DNA of 64,000 nucleotides from positions 66,494,058 to 66,558,057 of the forward strand of contig NW_026262668.1 in assembly GCF_021869535.1 (NCBI RefSeq). The letters are read 5' to 3'. The notes beneath the pieces are model-generated. The model saw only the letters and a list, made by a program, of their open reading frames with translations, was not told the DNA's origin and did no database searches. The stretch comes from Mytilus californianus. Taxonomy: Eukaryota > Mollusca > Bivalvia > Mytilida > Mytilidae. Shown here in pieces: positions 12,501 through 25,500 of the stretch. The translations under genes were made by a program, and so were the position numbers. How positions within the stretch are numbered: the stretch's first letter is position 1; every line of letters begins with the position of its first letter.

Positions 12501-15500
12501 TGAATTTGAATATATACCATATATGAAGTTGGTATATAGAGCTAATTCAAACTAAATCAGATCATTCCTTTGTATTTGTGTTTGAAGTTACTGTGGATTC
12601 ATTATTATTCCTTAGATACCAATTTTTTTGTGGATTTTGTGGATACAGGTGAACCAAGAATTTATAGGTTCAACGAAGTACAAATTTTGTTTAGGTTTAT
12701 ATGCAGTTTTTGGCAAAACAATGAAATCAAATATCCATGAAAATACAATATTTTCCTCAATCCATGAAAATTGAAAATGAATATTGGTACCCATGAAAAT
12801 AAATGAATCCACAATAGATATAACAAACATGCATTGCAGAAACCATATTTGAATGCAAATTTTTACTAGTTAAAGTAAAACAGTTAAAAAATATAATGTT
12901 AAATTCTGGAACAGATGTAATCAAATACATTAAGAAAAGTACATATGCATGTCTGACTTGACATGCTTGAGGTCCATTAATAAATATATCAGCTATCCAG
13001 GACAAGAATCTTGATTGATAGTTGGTGTTTTTCATAATGTACCAGCTATAAGAATAGGTCATATATACTTTTAGGCAAATTTAGGACAAGGATGAAATAG
13101 AAACAAACCAGGTAAATCTCTCTATGACAGTTGTTAGGTTTGCAGGTGAAATCGACAGTGGCAGTGACTTCCAGTGGCCTTTCAATATGTGTCTACACTT
13201 TTTAACCTACAGAATCTCACCAAAAAATGTTCCCATTCAACTGGGATATGATTTCAATACAAATCAGTGACATCAGTTGTAAGTGCAAAACACAAAAAAA
13301 ATCCAAATCTTAACAGCTGCGAATAGAGTACTGGATAGTGGCTCAGCGGGGTGAATTTGTCAACACTGCAAAAAAAAAATCTTAATTTTTTTTTTATTAA
13401 ATTAATGTTTGTAGAAGGAATAAAGAAAAACTATAAAACTAGTTTTTTTATTGATTAAAAGAATTTTTGCTTGATTTTACAAAAAAAAGTTGAAGTGTGA
13501 ATGAAAGATGGATATAACTTCAAAAGTGCTAAGTACCTCCGGAGGTGGAGAAGGGAGATCCGTTGGTTATCAATATTACACTTCTGTAAACAGTAATTAT
13601 TGCTCAATTCGCAAGAGATATATATTGCATTTGATATTTCAACTTAAATATAAGCTGTCAAGACAATCATTAATAAATGATAGATTACATTGCATGTTAT
13701 TTAAAGCTTTTAAATTTGCTGTGGTAATCAAGAAATGGAACCAATAAATTTTAAAAATCAACAAACATTGACACATCCAAAATTGACTTGAATATTAAAA
13801 TAGGATGTTGTAGTGCACTAATTTATGATAATGATAAAAACAGAATGAAAATAGAAACATGCTATGTGAAAAGGTCATGGCCTTCATGTTCTAATTTTAG
13901 ATTGTTTGGAATCTCATAGGGGTTCTGGACAGGAAATAGCTTCAGTGTTTCTGAAGAAGAAAAAATGAAGTTGTCAAAAGGACTCTCTTGTGAGGTGTTG
14001 GGGAGAAAGATTAAATTAATTGATAGTGGATTTAACATTTACATAAATGAGGGTCTGGAATGGGGATGGGGTCCTTCATTTCTGTATTCCTTATTTCTTT
14101 AGGTTTTTTTTCTCTATTCTTTATTTTTTCCAGACCCTCATAAATAGATTTTGTTGTAGGCTGCAATATCATAGATCTCAATCCTTCCAATTTTTACACA
14201 AGCATCCGTATGTACGTCCCAAAGCTGGTTTCCGTTCTCTAACTTTAGTTTGCCTCAACCAAATGTTATGAAACTTATACACAATGCTTATTATAATACA
14301 GATCAGGTTTGAAATAAGGTGGCATCACTCCTACCGTTCTTGAGTTATGTCCCTTTATGAACATAAAAATTGCTGAATTTTTCGTTTCCGTTCTCCAACT
14401 TTAGTTTACCTCAACCAAATGGTATGACACTTATACACAATGCTTATTACCACAGAATACAGATCAAGTTTGAAATTGGGTGGCGTCACTTTTACTGTTC
14501 TTGAGTTATGCCCCTTTATAAACATAAAAATTGCTTAATTTTTCGTTCTCTTAATTTTGCCTCAACCAACTGTTATGAAACTTATACACAATACTTATTA
14601 CCACAAAACTCAGATCAAGTACAAATTAGGGTAGCGTCACTTTTATCGTTCTTCAGTTATATCCCTTTATAACTTTATTAGATATGCAAGTGGGGGCATC
14701 ATCTGTGTCCCATGGACACATTCCCCATTTATTTTTATGGCCCCACAACAAAGTTGTTGGGGCCATATAGTTTTACCCTTGTCTGTCATTCCGTCATTCT
14801 GTCATTCCGTAACCAAACTTTTTTTCTAATCGCCTTCAGATAGTGGGCTGATTTTTGGAATGTGAGTTAACCTGTCTTGGTTTCCTAAATTTAAACCTAG
14901 CTTATTAAATTTATATATCTTATTCTGTGAAAAAAGGTATTTTAGGAAACTTAATTCATTGTCTTAACAAATACGACATACAAGCCAATGGAGAAAAAAA
15001 TATTTTGTTGAACACTTACAGCAAATATTCTGTAAATACGTCCCTTCTTTGTCGATTTATAAATAAAATAATGGGATTCTTGTGAATATTCAATTTGTTG
15101 TTTCAACAAATTAACATTCGAGCCTGTATAAAAATTGTATTTTGTTTAATACTACAATACATCAACTATACCAACATGACCAATGAAATCAACCTAAATG
15201 AGTATCCCACAAATGATTTTAATTATCTAATATACATTGTACATATGTCCTTGATGCATTTAACTGCTGTAAATTCAGATTTTATTGGGATGTTTTAGTT
15301 AATGCGAAAAATGCCACAGTATCAGGTATGCAATAATAAATTTTTTCAATTGCATGAACAAGTCATTACATTTTTACCAGTAATCAGTGATGTATGCATT
15401 AATTTCTTAGTTTACAGTATTAGTTGATATAAGTCGTAATGCATTTTTGTCGAATTGGATTTTTTTTGTAATGTACTTCCCAACAGCTGTCTTTCGCATT

Positions 15501-18500
15501 GATTTGTAATTTGCATTAAGTAATATGTAGGTCAGATTAAAGGTATAAATGTATTTTGATGTCTTTCACTGAGTGTTACAATTTATTTTGAGGTTTTTGT
15601 CATAATGCTTTTTAAAAAATTTCGTTAGATTTATGTATGTATATGTTTTTTAAATGAAATGATCAAGACAATTGTAGACTCAAATAGCATACATTTATTT
15701 AAAGAATTCCCATCAGTAGTTGTATCAATAAAAGACTAACCAGTTGACCTTCATATTGACCTTAAATTTAATAGTATCTCAGATTTATAAGTTGATTTTT
15801 AGCAAATATACTATTTGAATTTGTCATAAAATATCCATTTACAAACATAAATATTGAAAACAATTTTGAAGAAGAAACTTTGATAACTTTTATAATGGAA
15901 GGCAGGTCTAGAAGTAAATTATTTCTATAGAACAGCAGTACTTTTCAAAATGCTGCATGCAATTAATGGATAGAGAAGCAGCAAAAGTTTTACTCCTGTA
16001 TGAGATTCCACCATGAAATGTACTTCACAAATAGTTCAACAAATATGGTGTCTGGAGTTTTCTTCAAAACGTAGATGGGGCTCACAGGTTAAAAATTTTG
16101 ACTGTGACCTATATTTAATGCTACAATGACTGATTCAGTTGATACTAACATTAATCTAAAAACATACTCATCAAAGATACCAGGCTTATTATTTTGTAGG
16201 CCAGACATGCAAACATGCGTCTACCAAAAGACTCATCAGAATCTAAGACAAATGACAAGTGACAAGTATCCTATATGTAGTAACTTTGATTATGGTCTTG
16301 AAGTTGATGAATTGATTTGACATTATTTCAGACATAGCATCCTGCACATGGACACTTTTTTCCATCCTGCACATGGACACTTTTTTCAAACATATTTAGG
16401 TAAAGAACATGGTACAACAGTGTTCTGAATTTGATCTGACTAAAGATGTCCCCCCAAACGACTGTATTATTGTTATGGCAATAATAGTATTTTTATTGGC
16501 TGCAGGTCAAACAGGTGATCTGGACTCGTGATGAGCTAGAAGGTAGTTCTTTTATTCATTGAGAAATATTGTATAAGCAGTTGCACTACATGTATTTGGT
16601 TTGTTTAAAAAGTTCATCAGAGCTATACTATATTACTATAATTAAAAGAGGGGCATCTGTGGCCGAGTGGTCTAAGTAGTCTTACTCGTGTATCACTAGC
16701 CTGTCAACACTGAGGTTGTAAGTTCGAAATCCGGCACTTGGCAGGTATGCTCGAATCTAATCTTAATTAAATAGGATTGCCATTTTTCCTACCGAAGGTC
16801 AGTGGTTCTCTACGGGCACTCCGGCTTCCTCCACCAATATAAACTTACTGCCAAGAAATAGCACAATAGTGTTGAAAGTGGTGTTAAACACCAATCAATC
16901 AATATAATTACTGGACTGCATCAAAAGTTCATTGTTGGATACACAATTGTATTTCAATAGATTTTACCAGTGCAAGAGAACCCCGTCTATAACTCATGGA
17001 ATTGATAGTTTATCAATTGTAAGGAGATGGAATATTTTGTGAATATGAGTCCACAAAAAGTAGAAGCTGAAGTACATTATAATGTCCAACAAAATTCTTG
17101 TTCCAAATTCAACCATAGATTTACAGATATGTTTAATAGAGTAATCAGCAGGAAGGTCTGATGATTCATTTTGTGCAAATAGTAAATATTCATACGATCA
17201 GAAAATTACAACAAAACTTGCTATTTATTGCCCCAAAAGACTAATTGAATTAGTGTTTTTCCTACTTAGATTGACATGGAATCGTCAGTTCTGACCTAAA
17301 ACTCACACTTCACTGGTTTTGATAAAACTATCTTCACAATTGTATGCTGATTTATTTATTGATAGTTGGTTGCTTTAGGTCAGCTGTTAAATATTTCTTG
17401 CTAAATGTATAGGCATTGTTCTTGATGCTTTATATTGTTTCTAATGAAAAAAATGCCTATGACTGTCCAGAATTTTTATGCGTCCGTACGTCCCAAAGTT
17501 GGTTTCCGTTCTCCAACTTTAGTTTGCCTCGACCAAATGTTATGAAACTTATACACAATATTTATTACTATTTAATACAGATCAAGTTCAAAATTGGGTA
17601 GCGTCACTTTTACCGTTCTTGAGTTATGCCCCTTTATAAACATAAAAATTGCTGAGTTTTTCATTTCCGTTCTCTAACTTTAGTTTGCCTCAACCAAATG
17701 TTATGATAAAAAAATCTTTTATGTATTCTGGACCATTCTTATGGAATAATTTGCCAATTCCGTTAAGAAATATTACAAATGTTAATTCTTTCAAATACAA
17801 AATAAAAGATCATTTATCATGTTTATTGAAATCAACCTGTTGAAAAAATATAAAATGTCATCATGTTTATTTTTTCATAACATTTTATCAAGTTGTATTG
17901 AACTTTATTATCATACTTGACTTTTTAAACTAATGTATGCAATGTATATGTTTGCATTTTGTTTATGATTTTTTTAATGATGAGGGCCTCAGGGAAGATT
18001 AGTTATATAGCTAACTGTGTAACCCTCTTAAAATAAAGTATTGTTGTTGTTGTTGTTTTTGTTGTAGACAATGCTTATTACTACATAATACAGATCAAGT
18101 TCAAATTTGGGTGGCGTCACTTTTACCGTTCTTGAGTTATGCCCCTTTATAAACATAAAAAATGCTGAATTTTTCGTTTCCTTTCTCTAACTTTAGTTTG
18201 CCTCAACCAAATGTTATGAAACTTATACACAATGCTTATTACTACATAATACAGATCAAATTCAAATTTGTGTGGCTTCACTTTTACCGTTCTTGAGTTG
18301 TGTTCCTTTATAAACATAAAAATTGCTGAATTTTTCGTTTCCGTTCTCTAACTTTAGTTTGCCTCAACCAAATGTTATGAAACTTATACACAATGCTTAT
18401 TACCATAAAATACAGTCAAGTTTGAACTTTGGTGGTGTCACTTTTACCGTAGAAGAGTTATGTCTGTTTGCAAATGGAAAAATTGATGAATTTTTTTGTT

Positions 18501-19501
18501 TCTGTTCTGTTACTTTAGTTTGCCTCAACCAAATGTTATGAACAATACTTATTACCACAAAACTCAGATCAAGTACAAATTTGGGTAGCGTCACTTTTAC
18601 CGTTCTTCAGTTATGTTCCTTGATAACTTTATATGATATGCAAGTGGAGGCATCATCTGTGTCCCATGGACACATTCCCCATTTATTTTTTTTCTTTTCT
18701 GATATCTTGTTGTTGGACCTTACAAAATTTTATTGGGATAAATAAGCTTTTGACAACTTAAAAAAGTTGCAAAATAGAGTGTTTTTATAAAAACGCTGTG
18801 CTGCCAATTTATGCTATGATGCAATATGGTTATCTGATAGACCATCTCCTAAGTTTAATGAAAGTTTTGTTTGAGAAAAGTTAGAAAATATACCAAGGTG
18901 TCGATAGAAGTTGTAAGTCTGATAAAGGTATAGAGATTACTCATCAAAAGACAGTCTTCCATATTTGGAACAAATGAAAGATTTTTTTGAGAAAAGTTGG
19001 AAACTATACCAAGGTGTAAATAGAAGCTGAAAATCTGATAAAGGTGTAGAGATTACTCATCAAAAGACAGTCTTCCATAATTAGAACACGAAAACATGTG
19101 GTCAAATAACAAAACACCTACATATATCCTTGATCTTTACAACTAGCATTATGATTTCATTCAGAAACAAAAGCAGAAAATAAAAACAAAACACTAATGA
19201 TATACAAAACACTAACAATCTGAAGCAAAAATATTGTGAGGTGTTGTGTCACATGTGAAGCAGGATCTGCTAACCCTTTTGGAGCACCTGAGATCACCCC
19301 CAGTTTTTTGTGGGGTTCCCGATATTGTGTTGCTCAGTCTTTAGTTTTCTATATTGTGTTTTGTATACTGTTTTTTGTCTTATGTTCGTTTTTTCGTTTT
19401 TTTGCCATGGCTTTGTCAGTTTGTCTTCGACTTATGAGTTTGAATATCCCTTTGGTATCTTTCACCTCTCTTTTAGACATTTTGTAGGGTAGAAACTAAA
19501 A

Positions 19502-19533
<32 letters not shown>

Positions 19534-22500
19534 CTTTATTTCAAGAGGATAATCCCATTAGTTAAAACTAATCTTCCTGAGAGTCCTCAAAATAATAATA
19601 ACATATTTATAAGTACATACAGTATTATAATGATATATTATACACAATATACAATTGTATCTAGATAATAATGAAAAAGCATATTAATTTGCACAATTGA
19701 TGAAAAATGTGTAACATTTTGTTTTAAAAGATACAAGTGTATTACTCATTTTTATTTCATTTGGTAAACTGTTCCATATTTGAGAACCTGAATATGTAAA
19801 TGTTTTCTTTAAAAATTTTGTTTGGTTTCGGAAGATTTAATAGTTTTTCATCAGCTGAACGTAAATTATAATTCTGATTACCAATAAAATGAAACTAAAC
19901 TAAATCCATATATATATTCAAGTGTCAGAATGTTTTGTTTACTCACAATAACAGTGAAACATCAGATTTAAATGCTTTTTCTTATCAGTATGTTAAAATT
20001 ATCATGTAAATGTAGCTGATTTTATCTCAGTTTCAGTAGCCAAGTATTAATACAAAATAAACAGCCTCACCTGGTCAGACAAATGTCAATGACTGACCAG
20101 TAAATACCATGACGTCACCTTTAGAATTAGCAGTTATACATGTAGCTTTACAGTGCATACTATATAAGTACTGGTCATTCAACTTGTTAATACCATTTTA
20201 ATCCTGTGAAAATGACCATAATTGGTGTAAATAATTGACAATGAAAATTGCCTGCATGAGTGACTGTTTTGGCAAGGGATTACTTAACTTGGGGTTAAAT
20301 TATGATATTTCCATACTTATGGTCAGTTCTTACCTGTGACGAGACATACATGTCTAGTTGAGCTAGGGTCAGTCTTTGGCCAAACATTCCCGTGATATTG
20401 ATTAACTAACAGTCAAGAAGAGTTCAACGTTTATTTATATAGATATACAATTATGGCTATTGTATAAAGCAAAAATTTGTTTAATTAGCAATCATGTAGA
20501 TTGCATATTGCTGCAGTGGAAAGTGAATGATCTGGAAAATTTTGCTCCTATCATGGACGGGTGAAAGCATTAAATCGGCTTGATGTAAAAGTTATGTAAC
20601 AGATTAAAGTTTAATTAAACTTTTGTGTTACTTATTCCAGAAATTTGTTTTGGAGAAATATTCAAGGTGAATTCTTTCGGAAAATTGGATAAATCCGAAC
20701 TATTGAGAAAAAAAAAACAAGACATATAGGAATAAGTGATTATTTTTCATCTTCATATGTGTAAATGGTACATAATTTTTTTCCATAAGTAAAATTGTGA
20801 AGTGTTAATAAATGATTTTTCCGTAGTAGGATGAAGAATTAATGTGCTAAATGACAGGTATGCTTTTTACATGCGGTATGTTTGGAATGGAAGATGTATC
20901 TAAAATCTTCTGGCCAGCACAGGATGAAGTCGATTTTTCTCAATTTCTAACTGAAGCAGGTAAACAATTTTGATGCTTCTTAATTTTAGATGATTTGAAT
21001 TATCATAAAGATGTACTACAAGGATCTTTACTATTAAACAGTATTTTGAAAGGGGATTTGTTGCCCAATCTGCTTCAAAAGGGGCCACAAAAAGAATTTT
21101 CAAGATTTTCTTTTCTTAAGGATTGCATATTTTGGTATTAATATTGATTCACTCATAGGGTCTTTGCATTGGAAATAAACACATTTATTCTAAAACCAGT
21201 TGTTGGCATGATACGGGTTATGTTCTTCTCATATATTTTATGATGGTATGATACTTAACCCCTAACGGGAGGGACTGTACCTGATTTTCATATGATGAAG
21301 ACATAATCTTTCAATCAGTTTAATTGAGGTCTGGAGCTGGCATGTCAGTAACTGCTAGTAGTCCTTTGTTAGTTTATGTATCATTGTCATTTTGCTTAGT
21401 TTCTTTTGTTACTTATTCTGACATCGGACTCAGACTTCTTTTAAACTGAGTTTTACTGTGCGTATTTTTATGTGTTTCTTTATTCAACATTGGCTAGAGG
21501 TATAGGGGGAGGGTTAAGATCTCACAAAACATGTTTAACCCCGCCGCACTTTTGCGCCTGTCCCAAGTCAGGAGCCTCTGGCCTTTGTTAGTCTTGTATG
21601 TTTTTGTAATTTTAGTTCCTTTATATGTTTTGGAGTTTAGTGTGACCTCCATTTTCACTGAACCAGTCCACAATTTTATTTTAGAGGCCAGCTGAGGACC
21701 TACTCCGGGTGCGGGATTTTCTCGCTGTGTTGAAGACCCATTGGTGGCCTTCGGCTGTTATCTGCTCTTTGATCGGGTTGTTGTCTCTTTGACATATTCC
21801 CCATTTTCATTCTCAATTTTATTGTACACGGTATAGGCTATATAAACATTTTGCACAATTCTAGGGGCAATGGATATACCAAATTTCTTTGTTTAAAATC
21901 AAGCTCTATCATTCTTTATGAAAATATTGCAAGAAAGGGTACTGTGGATTCGTTTAATTTCACTGGTATCAATACTCTTGGATTCAGACAAAATTGAAAT
22001 TTCGAGGGTGCGTAAATATTTTGTGGTTTAATCATTTGATCCTAACCATTAGTAACTAAAAAAATGTATTTCGTTGAGGATTTGAACTTGTAGTTTCCTA
22101 CACAAGAAATCCTGGAAAATTGGTATCACAAGAATAATGAAACCACAGTTTGTGGATTTATGATTGATAGTTTGAAAATTAACCAAATGACTTAGAAAAT
22201 CCTGAATTAAAGCCATTGCTATGTTAAAAAAATGAAACATGATGTCTGATTTCAACAGATATAATTTAAGTTCAACAAAACATTAATTTTTGTGTCACTA
22301 GTTTTGTATACTGTGGATTCATTTATTTTCGTGGGTATCAATTTTCTTGGAACGAGGAACACTTACATTTTCGTGGATATTTGATTTTGTGGTTTTGCCA
22401 ATCTCTGCATACAAAGCCAAATTAACATTTGTAATTCGTTGAACATTTGAATTCGTGGTTCACCTGTACCCACGAAACCCGCGAAAATTGGTATCCAACG

Positions 22501-25500
22501 AATAATAATGAATCCACAGTATATGAAAATAGTATATAAGAATCTTGCATTCTAATGCAATCCTGTAACTATATTTTTCTTTGGCTAAAATTTACTGTCA
22601 ATTCCACATTCGTCTTGCGCCATCATATTGAATTGTTGGAAATTGCACAAATGTTCGATTAATACAATATATGATAAAAAGTAAAACAACACCTGCCTCA
22701 AAATTGCTCTTTTAATGAGATATTATCCAAATATAAATCTTATAAGTAAAAAAAATAACCTTTAGGTTTGAGTGTTTTCATTTGTATGATGTCATGTTTT
22801 GCCTTTTAGAGATAACTGTATTGTATTTGAAGCTTTGCGTACATCCATCCGTAGTTTTACTGTCGCAAATTTAGTTTACCTGGCCACGCGTAGCGGAGAC
22901 AGGTAAACGGATATTTGCGACTGTAAAACTACCGATGGACGTCCGCAAAGCTTCAAATACAATACAGTTATCTCCATTCTAATGCAAAATAAACAAATCA
23001 TTCAAGTTTAGTCATTATTTCAGTGTAAAATATTCATTAAAGAAAATTCCGCGAAATGATGTTATTTTCTTTGGCGCCTAAACTAGGTGTTGGCATAGGT
23101 ATGCTTCCGGTATCAAACGTAGACACCAGACTTTTTCTGGCTTCTTGTCCACTTCAGAATGTAATAAAACTTGATAAAAAGAAGATTTCTAGGTGCAAAA
23201 TGTGAGTGTTTTGGCTTATTATTGAAGAAATCACATGTCAATACATTCCGGTATTCAAAATGTCGGCTTCCTTAGTTACAGACAGGGAGATAGAGAATTT
23301 TACGCTTATTGTCATCCAATCAGAACCATTGATACAAAATGATTGCATTAGAATTACATTTATACGTGTATAAATCATTCATGAAAATTTGCAGAATTTA
23401 ATGTCATCTTAAATTTTAGAATGTTTAAAAACACTCTAATGTACCATTTCTTTTTGTAATGCATTAGAATAGGAATAACAGTACTGCAGCTGAAAAGTTG
23501 CCACCATCAATTGGGATTTGACAATTGCAAATACCCAAATACATTTCCAATAAAATTGCATTTGCGACCGTCAAATCACCAATTGATGACAGCAACTCTT
23601 CAACTACAGCACTGTTATTCTTGATTGAAAAAAAGAAAAAAATCTCTCAGACTGGAAGAATACTAACCACTGAAAATCATAAAATAACTGTAGGTATTAA
23701 AGCACTAATTTGGCCAGGTCAGAAAGAACATTCAGGAAAGAAGAACATATTAGTCATGCATTTAGTCTTAGATGCATGATTTTTTTTTATTAGTTGTTAG
23801 TGGCCTTTGAACTAGCTCTCAGTAACTGCGAGTACTCTCAGATCTGTACTTAGTGTCTTTTTGTTGTTTGGATGTACAAGTACCCGGCCACGTATTTGTA
23901 TTTTTATCCATCTGATGAGTTAAGCCTCTTTCAACTGATTTTTATAGTTCGTTCTTATGTTGTACTGTTACACCACTGTCCCAGGTTAGGGGGAGGGTTG
24001 AGATCCCCCTAACATGTTTAACCCCGCCACATTCCGTATGTATATGCCTGTCCCAAGTCTGGAGCCTGTAATTCAGTGGTTGTCGTTTGTTTATGTGTTA
24101 CATATTTGTTTTTCGTTCATTTTTTGTACATAAATTAGGCCGTTAGTTTTCTCGTTTGAATTGTTTTACATTGTCATTTCGGGGCCTTTTGTAGCTGACT
24201 GTGCGGTATGGGCTTTGCTCATTGTTGAAGGCCGTATGGTGACCTATAGTTGTTAATTTCTGTGTCATTTGGTCTTGTGGAGAGTTGTCTCATCGGCAAT
24301 CATACCACATCTTCTTTTTCATACCTAGGCATAACTGTAACTTTGTCGATAAGTAAAATATTTGGGTAAGTTTTCAATCAAATGCAAGCTAAATGGACTT
24401 GGGATCACTACAGAATCCTTTTTGAAAGTTTCTTTTTGATGATAAAAAAAATATATGAGATTAAAATAGGAGGGCATGTTTGCCCTGTTGCTCAGATCAG
24501 AAGTACCTGTTTCTGTACAACCAAACTACTGGCCTTGCGGTCATAAAAATTTCTAAATCAACCAATCAAAATACTGTAAATTCAGAAATTACTAAAATGA
24601 GATTTTAATTTTTGCGATATTGACAAAAATTCTGTTTAATTTATATAAAAGATTTCAAAATGGGAGTTTAAATTATTGCGATTATAAACCTGTCGCATTT
24701 TTCGCAATAATAAAAACATCGCAATAATTTCTGAATTTACAGTACTGGATTTGGTGTTTCGATCACAAATTTTGTACTCAGAGTACTGAGTAAAGTTTTA
24801 TGACCGAGACCCCTGGTAACCAAGTGCACTCTTAAATGCAATTAATGGTACGTTTAATTTTTTATGAAAAGGTTTAGTTTTGACATAATATGACTGTCAC
24901 TCTATTATAAGTTAAGACAAAATAGCTATGAATGCTTGATATTGCAGAATTTAACATAGAAAGCAATGGGCTATGGATTAGTTGCTTTATTCCTGTAACC
25001 TGGTGTAAAGGGAAAACCGTGTGCTATAAATGAATTTAAAAAATTGAACTGCATTGGTTCCTCTCTTTTGTCTGTGTGATATTTCATAGGCTTTTTTATA
25101 CGACTACAAAAAATTTTGCGGTCCTATATTGGTATCACATCGTCGTCGTCCGAAGACATTTGGTTTCTGGACAATAACTTTAGTATTAGTAAATAGAAAT
25201 CTATGAAATTTAAACACAAGGTTTATAACAACAAAAGGAAGGTTGGGATTGATTTTGAGGGTTATGGTCCCAACAGTTTAGGAATTAGGGGCCAAAAAGG
25301 GGCCCAAATAAGCATTTTTCTAGTTTCATGACAATAACTTGTGGAACAGTGTATGGATCTCTCTGAAATTATACCACAAATTTCCATACCACAAAGGGAT
25401 GGTTAGAATTGGCTTTGGGGGGTTATGGCTCAAACCGTTTAGGAATTGGGGGCAAAAAAATGAGAAAAAACAAGGGTGTCCTGGTTAATGGACAATTACT

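Noticed and set aside
13508..13747. Open frame starting [16 protein letters not shown], with a GTAAAC that could act as a donor (13590), as a third EcR first exon
   Set aside because: In this frame the donor is phase 0 and would not fit exon 2. The frame that would fit ([16 protein letters not shown]...) has poor composition. No acceptor or homology supports it.
12408..16745. Possible genuine tRNA genes at the SINE heads
   Set aside because: A and B boxes are present, but the acceptor stem and a plausible cloverleaf are not, and each is joined to a SINE body.
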